A stretch of DNA of 64,000 nt from Cliona cf. orientalis (lineage: Eukaryota > Porifera > Demospongiae > Clionaida > Clionaidae): the NCBI GenBank assembly GCA_963930775.1, contig OZ005703.1, positions 2,976,001 through 3,040,000 on the forward strand. Direction: 5' to 3'. Positions 53,438 to 61,368 of this stretch are shown here, piece by piece. The notes under the pieces are model-generated. The model was given only the letters and a program-made list of their open reading frames with translations. It had not been told where the DNA came from and searched no databases. The position numbers were made by a program, and so were the translations under genes. Within the stretch, counting starts at the first letter, position 1; each line of letters opens with the position of its first letter.

Positions 53438-53581
53438 ATTGAAAGGAATTTTGTTCCAAAGCAGCCAAGAGAAATATACCAACAGGAAATTTCACAGAAT
53501 CTTCATTTTCGAGATTCCATTCTTGACGAGATAGAGCCACTCCTTGATGATGTGGTTATACAGGACGTAGCTACATATTGA

Positions 53582-54300
53582 AACAACTACATGTAACTGT
53601 AAACCTGCTAGCTATTCTTATCCTATATACCAGTTACGGTCGCAGTGCATATTTATACTCTAATTTGTAACCATTAGCTATCCAGTTTGCCTCAGTAAGA
53701 GGGGTATGCAACCTATAATAAATGTACCGTAAATCAAGTTAACCGCCGCGATCGTTCGTGCATGGATATCACAATTATAATTTGGCCCAGAGCCGTGATA
53801 GGGGGCAGCCAGTCAGGGTTAATTGACCTGGTCGCAACCTGGTGCCAAAGGCAGAGCAGGTACTGAGACCGCGTAAGCTAGGTTAGTGTATAATATGCCG
53901 CAGCCAAGGCACTGGGAGATCGGTGTCGCAGCCAAGGCACTGAGGCAAAGTGATATGGTTGGTCACCCTTGTGCTGCCGCCAAAAGAGTAAGTTTATGAT
54001 ACTTATGCGGTAAAGTATTGTGCCTGTATGATAATAATACGCTCTTTTTTTTTGTAGTGTAACTCTGGGCCAAATGAATAATGTTGGTACAAAACTTATT
54101 GTGGGTGATGTGATTGCAAGAGATACATGAGATACATTAGTGTGATAAGCAGCAATGCACCAGGGGAGAAAATAGAGAGAGAAATTAGATAAAATAAATT
54201 AAAAAAATTAAATGAACAAAATTAATATTGTGATACATTAAACTAATAATCGTATACATACAATATCTAAGAAATCCTGATAAGATTAATTATAATTATT
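53582..54300. other. Gene-free flank
   Basis: Holds two copies of CGCAGCCAAGGCACTG (53897 and 53927) and a CCGTAAATCAAGTTAACCGC word at 53727 that resembles MITE ends. It may belong to the DIRS-like relic that follows, but I cannot fix its limits. Confidence 0.35.
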
Positions 54301-54309
54301 AACTAGAGA

Positions 54310-55085
54310 CCATGGAGGCGGACAGGTCGATCATTCTTCGCAGAAAAGTCCGACCGGGGTCACGACTCTATTAATGGGAGAAGATCGCATTTTGTCGTTA
54401 TTGATTTTGAAAGCCAAGACGAAATGGCTTCTTTAATTTGTGCTCTTTTATCCTGTGGTAGCCGGGCCTCAAGGTTTACTGTATCTAAGAGTATACCCGG
54501 AAGCGGCAGCTGGGTAGATGGACCTTCGAGTTTATCCTCCGCTATGGGTACATTGAGGGCGGCGAACAGCCGCATGATCGATTTGAGGTTCTGCGAGCAG
54601 TCAATAGTGTTAGGGGCACCTGAGGTAAGAAAGTCGTCGAGGTAGTGCATGATATGTCTGATGTTGTAATTAACTTGCAAGATCCCGCATAGTGCTTCCG
54701 CTGGGCAATTGAATATATATGGGGCAGAACGCAGCCCAAACGGCAACACCTTATCATAGTAAAAGGCACCTTCCCAGTGAATACCAAGGAGGGTTGATCC
54801 TCTACGCGTACCGGGCAAATGCGAAAGGCTGACTTAATGTCGGTTTTAGCTAGGGGGCACCCTTGCCCTAATTCCATTATAGCATCTGTTGCCGTATCGA
54901 CCGAGGTATACTTTAGGCTAAATAGGCTAGGTGGGTGAGATAGGTACATGATGAGACACCATTCTTTGAATTCTTTTTTGGCACAGCGCCAAGAGGGTTT
55001 ATATGGAAATGGGGGAGTGCAAATAAAGGACAACTGCTTCTGGTCAATGACTTGCCAATGGCACAGTGAGTGAGCAACTTGACCT
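54310..55085 (-). pseudogene. DIRS-like reverse transcriptase relic
   Basis: On the minus strand, two frames together show the RT order known from DIRS/Ngaro-type tyrosine-recombinase retrotransposons: LGAVPKK, LAKTDIKSAFRI, LPFGLRSAPYIFN, HYLDDFL with the catalytic Asp pair, then LEARLPQDKRAQI. There are at least two frameshifts. No recombinase or RNase H end is seen within the fragment. Confidence 0.75.
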
Positions 55086-56100
55086 TTGAACTGACCACGT
55101 GGTGGTTGGTTAAGTTATGCCTATCATGTGACTCTATTCCCACTTACGTAATGCATAATGATAGATCGCGGGAGGTTAACCCGGAGTATACTCACTGTAA
55201 TCCGCCAAAATTTATGCGTGCATCTTATTCATGCGTATTCATGCACAGTATATCCTAGGCACATGAATAAAATTACATTATTTTAACCAACGCTATTATT
55301 ACCCACACACATGCGCCAGTGGTTTACCACATGGTCACACACCAATGCATGCTAGTGCTAGTGTGTTTAGCTAGTCTACCAGCACTACTGATTATGAGTT
55401 TGCTAAAGTATTTTTAAAATGGAAGGTATGCCTGCACATTAGCAGACTGGAATCAGACAGAGACTCAGAGAAACAGAGGAGGCTAACAAGTAGTATCAGC
55501 AGCATTGCAGCAGTAAATTGGTACTACAGAAGCAGTATCCAATCCTGAAAAGATCAGTAAAATTAATGACCCATTTTGTGATTCTGATTGAGAGACCGTA
55601 TATAAATACTCTGTGCAAGTATCCCAAGGTTGAAATTCACATGATTTTGATGACATTAATTTGATCAAAGTGACACTGAACCGCATGATTTTAATGCAAC
55701 ACAAATTTCTTGATTTACGGTATGTCCCTGATTATTGTGCACCACTGATTGTGGTTAAAATTTATTTACTGATAGTCGCAGACAGCAAATTTTGAACGTA
55801 TGATCCACATGAAACATACAGTGTGGCACACAGAAAAAGAAAATTTAATATTTATTGAGGGCATTTCCTAATGAATAGTTTATACTCTATAAATGCTTTA
55901 TGCAAATTGACAGCATGATGTATTTACAAAGGCCTATTGTGTGTACAAGATGAATATACTTTGGGACTCAGTTGTGTTGTATGTTATGAACAATATAGTG
56001 TATTTTGTAGATCCTATTTCATGATTGAGTTCAGTAGTGCAAACGTACATGCAATCTTAGCATTGTCTCGAGCATATCAATAAACCTGTTGTGGAATAAT
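55086..56100. other. 5' flank of transporter K
   Basis: No gene recognised. AT-rich, no clear repeat. Confidence 0.4.
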
Positions 56101-57930
56101 ATGTCAAGAAGGTGTATCACTAAGAGATTGTTCTATACTGATGAACAGCGACCTCTCGAATCTCAATCACTTCTCTCTTCATTCTCTGAAAATGAGCCGA
56201 CCAGCTGGCGAAAGGTTGCTGCATTGTTTGTGCATAGTCATCTTGTAAGATTCTGTCCACTGCCAAAGGCTGCTATTCTGGTCCTATCATGGGCTGTGTT
56301 TGTTGGTATTCTGCACTTTATACTCTCAAATATAGCACTACTGATTCTATTGACTGGGGTTATACTGCCTAGTACTGATATACCATCTGGAATTGTTGTA
56401 TATTATGCATCTTTTGCTCTGGTATACATATTTTACCCTTTAAGTGGATACTTTGCAGATGTTTATTGTGGACGTTTTAGGATCATTGCTGGAAGTCTTG
56501 CTTTGCTTTTGTTCACTCTTATCTTTTGTGTGATATTTTGCGCACTTTATCTTTTGTTTAATTTGACACATTTTGGAATTTTTCTGGGTTCAGCTGGCTT
56601 GGTTTGTGCATTGGTTGCTGTCATTGGCATAGCTGGCTTTGGTGCTAACTTCATCCAGTTTGGCCTTGATCAGCTACTGGAGGCGCCAAGTCATCACCAG
56701 GCTCTCTTTGTTCACTGGGCTAAGTGGTGCTATGATTTAGTATCAGTACTTATTCTATTCATGTTTGTATATATAGATGTTTGCTATGACACTACTTTGG
56801 TGGTACTATTGACTAGTGCTTCATCATTGGTTCTCATGTTCGAGCTTGTATTACTAGCCTTGTTGCTCATTATTGGATGTTGGAAGCGTCACTGGTTTTA
56901 CTCTGAACCTGCAGGACATCACAATCCTTGCAAGATGATTATCAAAGTTCTCAATTTTGCCACAAAGCATTCATATGCACTACAGCGCAGTGCCTTCACA
57001 TACTGTGATGATGAGAGACCCTCACGACTTGACTTTGCTAAGGAGAGATTTGGAGGACCTTTTACTACAGAGCAAGTAGAAGATATAAAAACGTTCTTCA
57101 GGATAGTGCTAGTATTGTTAGCTATAGGACCAATATTTATTTTAGATACATCAACTTCTGCTTTTCTATTCACTTTTATGGGTGTGCACCTGGGACCTAT
57201 TGACCCACCAGTGTGTGAGTGGAGCTGGATGATTGTGAATACTGGTCTCTTGAGATACATTGTATCCACTCTATTTCTTCCCATCTACTCTTGGATGAAC
57301 TTTATCTTATGTTACAAGAGGGTGCCAAAGATCTTTTGGCGTTTAGGATTTGGTATTTTAATTTACTTTATTGGAGGACTGAGCATATTCTTTGCGGATA
57401 CCATTGGTCATATTCAGTATCAAAGGAATGATACACAGTGTATCGTGTTATATCTCAGTGGTGTTTCTTATGTTGATATTTCTTCTCTTGGTATGCACTG
57501 GGCTACTCTCATTCCTAGCAATGTGCTTATTGGAATTGGACCTCCTTTAGTGACAGTGACCATATTTGAGTTCATTTCAGCTCAGAGCCCCCACACTATG
57601 AAAGGTCTACTTCTTGGAACATATTTTGCGATTACTGGTGTATACCAGTTCATAAGTTCCGTTGCACTTGTACCTTTTATTTCACACAAATTTCAAACCA
57701 ATGGACATCAGTTACCACATACTGGATGCCTGTTTGGCTATTTTCTATATATTTGTATAATTGCCTTCATTGGTCTTGTCATGTTTACAGTGGCTGCCAA
57801 GTGTTATAGGTACCGGGAACGAGAGGACAGACCTTATGACCAGCGGTTTGTGATTGATGTCTACAATAGATACTTGAATGGAGTTCATGATTATGGCCAC
57901 TGCAGTGACAGTGATAGTCCGTTAGTGTAG
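56101..57930 (+). CDS. POT/PTR2-family transporter (copy K)
   Basis: 609 residues from ATG 56101 (MSRRCITKRLFYTDEQ); the preceding in-frame TTG is not used. ESQSLL is the acidic-dileucine motif. Marks: GYFADVYCGRFRII, GANFIQFGLDQLLEAP, RSAFTYCDDERPSRLDFAK, GGPFTTEQVEDIKTFFRI and FEFISAQSPHTMKG. The tail is YRYREREDRPYDQRFVIDVYNRYL with a short acidic/Ser end. It is closest to copy H in several loops and has a longer N terminus. It sits apart from the main array, between two Pmp-like genes. No damage is seen. Confidence 0.9.
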   Translation: MSRRCITKRLFYTDEQRPLESQSLLSSFSENEPTSWRKVAALFVHSHLVRFCPLPKAAILVLSWAVFVGILHFILSNIALLILLTGVILPSTDIPSGIVVYYASFALVYIFYPLSGYFADVYCGRFRIIAGSLALLLFTLIFCVIFCALYLLFNLTHFGIFLGSAGLVCALVAVIGIAGFGANFIQFGLDQLLEAPSHHQALFVHWAKWCYDLVSVLILFMFVYIDVCYDTTLVVLLTSASSLVLMFELVLLALLLIIGCWKRHWFYSEPAGHHNPCKMIIKVLNFATKHSYALQRSAFTYCDDERPSRLDFAKERFGGPFTTEQVEDIKTFFRIVLVLLAIGPIFILDTSTSAFLFTFMGVHLGPIDPPVCEWSWMIVNTGLLRYIVSTLFLPIYSWMNFILCYKRVPKIFWRLGFGILIYFIGGLSIFFADTIGHIQYQRNDTQCIVLYLSGVSYVDISSLGMHWATLIPSNVLIGIGPPLVTVTIFEFISAQSPHTMKGLLLGTYFAITGVYQFISSVALVPFISHKFQTNGHQLPHTGCLFGYFLYICIIAFIGLVMFTVAAKCYRYREREDRPYDQRFVIDVYNRYLNGVHDYGHCSDSDSPLV

Positions 57931-58639
57931 TTATATTCACCAACATTTCAGTTTTTAGTGTCAGTGATAGAAAGCAGTTATCTTTGGTGTGGTACTTTTC
58001 TCGGTACAGTAAACTGTTGTTCAGGAATCTTTTAATATAGTATAGTTATCTCATGAAATTGTACTAGGTAATCAGTTACTCTCTCAATGCAGTGTTATAT
58101 GTTCTGACTCTTAGAAATTTGGGAACTTTTATTGTACCATAGATTTTTCTTTCTTGAATAAGTGTTAATACCAATACTTTCATGAAATCTATTCACTAGC
58201 ATAATAAACTGCACACTGAATACCTCTTATCTACGATCATAAGCAATACAGTGACTATCCATTTGAAGATTTTGGTCAACAGTTTTCAATTTATATTACA
58301 GAAAGAGTGTGTTAGGAAGAATACATAACTGCATGGGCGAGCAAGCTCTACACTGCGAAATGGTGGCATCATCATCCACGTGTGCCAGCCTAACCATAAT
58401 ATAGCTATTCACAATCCATGTTTTGTTTACACAGTGATCATACACATGGCTGTGTGGTTGCAGGTGTGCTGCATGGTGTCTGACTAGACTAGAACTACCC
58501 CACCAAGGGACTACCCTGCAGTATTATTCATAGGCTTGTGGCCACACAGTTTTCACAAACTCATGTACTTGTACAGCATTTATCTGGTATCTACTACATG
58601 CCATGATACCACGCCACCATCACACTGTATAAGCGCAAT
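57931..58639. other. 3' flank of transporter K
   Basis: AT-rich; no gene or repeat recognised. Confidence 0.4.
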
Positions 58640-59720
58640 ATTAAACATACAGGAGCTACATACTCTTCCTAATACACTCTTGGTACCACTGATAAATATT
58701 ATTATGAGTGTATTCTTTTCTTTAAAAAAAGCATGTAACAACACTTGTCCGCATTCGGTAGCAACAAATTTTCAGCCACCTATGTAGCAATTGAAGTAAT
58801 ATCATCTTGCAAAGCATGGTAGTCCAAAAGGGACCGAACAGTCCTATAAAGGGCATTATCATCAGCAAAAAGTGTAATTTTGCTCAGGGGCCTGATGCGG
58901 CTAGTGACATCATTAATGTACCGTATAGCCAGAAATATTGGCGGTAATTAAGTTTGGCGGTTGAGCCCAAAATCGCTATTGCAAGAATATTGGCAGATTT
59001 TAATTTGGCGGTTGTAATATAGACCTCCAAACTACCAAATTTAATTCCCCGCCAAATTTTCCAGCTATACGGTAAATCAGGAAGAACAATGGACCAAGCA
59101 CCGACCCTTGGGGAACACCAGACAGAACTGGCAAAGCAGGGAATTTTTCTCCACCAACAACAATAAACTGTTTACGATTGAGGAGGTAGCTAATCATGGA
59201 GCCACTGCACAATGTACGGGCATACATCTGCCATCATTAACTTGTCAATCAGCTTTCGGTGTGGTACACTGTCAAAGGCTCTCCTTAAGTCAAAGAAAAC
59301 TGAACATACTTCATCATCATCATCAATGTGGTGCAGGATGTCGTGAGTCACTGTGAGTAGAGCAGAAGTAGCGGATCTCCCAGATATAAAGCCACGTTGC
59401 CGCGGGGAAAATTGGATGGAATGATATGAAATGGTTAAGAATTAATTTGTGGATGTGTCTCTCCAACAGCTTGCTAACTAGCGGTAGAATAGATACAGGT
59501 CTATAGTTCTTAGGCAATGAATTTTTGGGTATATATATAGGCACAATTCTAGCAATCTTTCAATTACTGGGGAAAGCTCCTTGCGAAATCGACTGATTGA
59601 ATAGTTTAGTTAAACTGTAAGTAATGGAAGTAGCGGTCCCCTTGAGCATTTTTGCAGATACTCCATCTGCATGGTCCTGTTGATTTCAAAATATCCGGAG
59701 ATGCCACAAGGTCAAATACT
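58640..59720 (-). pseudogene. LINE (CR1/L2/Jockey-like) reverse transcriptase relic
   Basis: Minus strand shows, in order, ADGVSAKMLKG, KNYRPVSILPLVSKLLERH, LLNRKQFIVVGG, GVPQGSVLGPLFFLIY and, after a 152-bp insertion, INDV...TLFADDNALYR with the catalytic Asp pair. Frameshifts break it in several places. No endonuclease part or poly-A end is seen. Confidence 0.85.
58921..59072. mobile_element. 152-bp MITE inserted in the LINE relic
   Basis: Ends CCGTATAGCCAGAAATATTGG and the complement of a right end reading CCGTATAGCTGGAAAATTTGG; TA on each side. Removing it restores the continuous RT reading between LIY and IND. Same terminal motif as the element at 13428. Confidence 0.9.
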
Positions 59721-59819
59721 TCTTCTGTGCAGTATCTATCTTAGACATTAATCACAAAAAAAAATTACTGCTAGTTGGAATCATAGACAGTCTTGAGCCA
59801 GTAAATTGTCCTTCTATTC

Positions 59820-61368
59820 TAACATAAATAAAGTGAGGAATCGTATGGATTAAGTATTAACTAGGCATGTACAATGTTTTAGCCTAAGTGTTCTTTATCA
59901 TAATTTGTTTTGTTAGTTTTTCTATTTTTGGTTGAATTCATTATTATCACATGGGTTACATTATCTACATATTACCCCTCAGCGCAGACGCAAGGGTTAC
60001 AGTACTCGCTCAAGTGTATATAGTGATAGTTCTTATAACTCAACTGGTTCATCACTGGTCAAAGTAGGCCATCAACTACTGTATAACACTTTTTAGGTTT
60101 AGTTTCTTTGCATACACTAGATCTGTTGATCTGGCATATTGATCCAAGAGTTTTGCACGATAGTGGATCATGAATTCTGATGAGCTTTTATGTGGCGTGT
60201 TTTGATCAGCCCTGTGAGAGCTACAGAATTTGTTGGCTTTGAAATTGGTGCTTTTTGGAGATAACCTAACAAACAAAGTTTGTATAGGCAAAGTGCGAGC
60301 CACCAGAGGGGTATAGCTGAATATAGTGGAGGCTAATAATGGAGGAGTCATTAGCCAACAAGAGCTTTGGATCTAAGTCAAACCACAGATGTTTCGTTTT
60401 TTTGTGATGATCGGACTCTGTTGTCTCCCAGTGAACACTGGTACATGTACCTATGCAAGTATATCAGTGCTGTTGTTAGTTGCATCATTAGTCACAAGCA
60501 GTACTAGTCACGCTAGGCTCAAGCTCACGTTAGCTTCTGAAGAAGGCTGATCATCTGTGGAGTACAAATTCTCTGCTGCATCATGTATTCACATCCATAC
60601 ATACAGAAACACTGATCCTTGAGAGTAATATGAAGTGGGGTATATAGCTATATCTCATCTGATATTGTCCCCTACTATTTGTGTACATGTATCTTTGGCC
60701 CCCTGTTTATTTTTAGTATAACTTCTTAGTTGCTTTGTGTGCTTATCATATCAAGAATAGATTGGATAAAACTGTTAACTACATGCAAGACAATGACATC
60801 ACAAAGCATTCAATAGTGTATAAACTATGAGATTCCCCTCCTACCACAACAAAATATGATATGTAATCTACTGCTGATCAAAAGAAATTAATGTAGGCTT
60901 TAGTACAACTGTATTATTATATATCCTTACCACCGTCATCTTTGCTATGTACATGTATGGGAGTTAACTGTGCTCGTTTGCATCAAATACGAGCTTGTAC
61001 ACTAGATCTGGTTAGCCCTATACCAGCCCATTCACTTTCATTCAAGGCTTACCCCCTGTGCAACCTGCATTTTCATATCGTTGCCTTCTTTGTTATGTAC
61101 ATAATATAATATTAGGTTCTTCTATGCTTGATATAGCTTCTGTGTGTTTAAGATTAGTTGGTCATGTTACTGAACAGTGAACAAGACTGTGACTATCTTA
61201 ACTTTCATACTCGGTGAGGTTTGTACCAACATCATGAATGAAAACTTTATGCATGGTTGCATGTTTTGCGTATGTGGTACCCACTGAATGGAATCAATCT
61301 TTGCAAGAGCACATTATAAAGATCGCACTATCTCTATTATGCACTCATAATTTTTCGCATTTGAGAAT
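59820..61368. repeat. Third copy of the transporter-tail/spacer unit
   Basis: Begins with the last, decayed codons of a copy-J type tail (AATAAAGTGAGGAATCGTATGG) and aligns with 41620-43345: MITE-end word at 59977-59999, the AACAAACAAAGTTTGTATAG region, 60398-60572 (equal to 42310-42450) and the shared gene upstream region. Confidence 0.8.
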
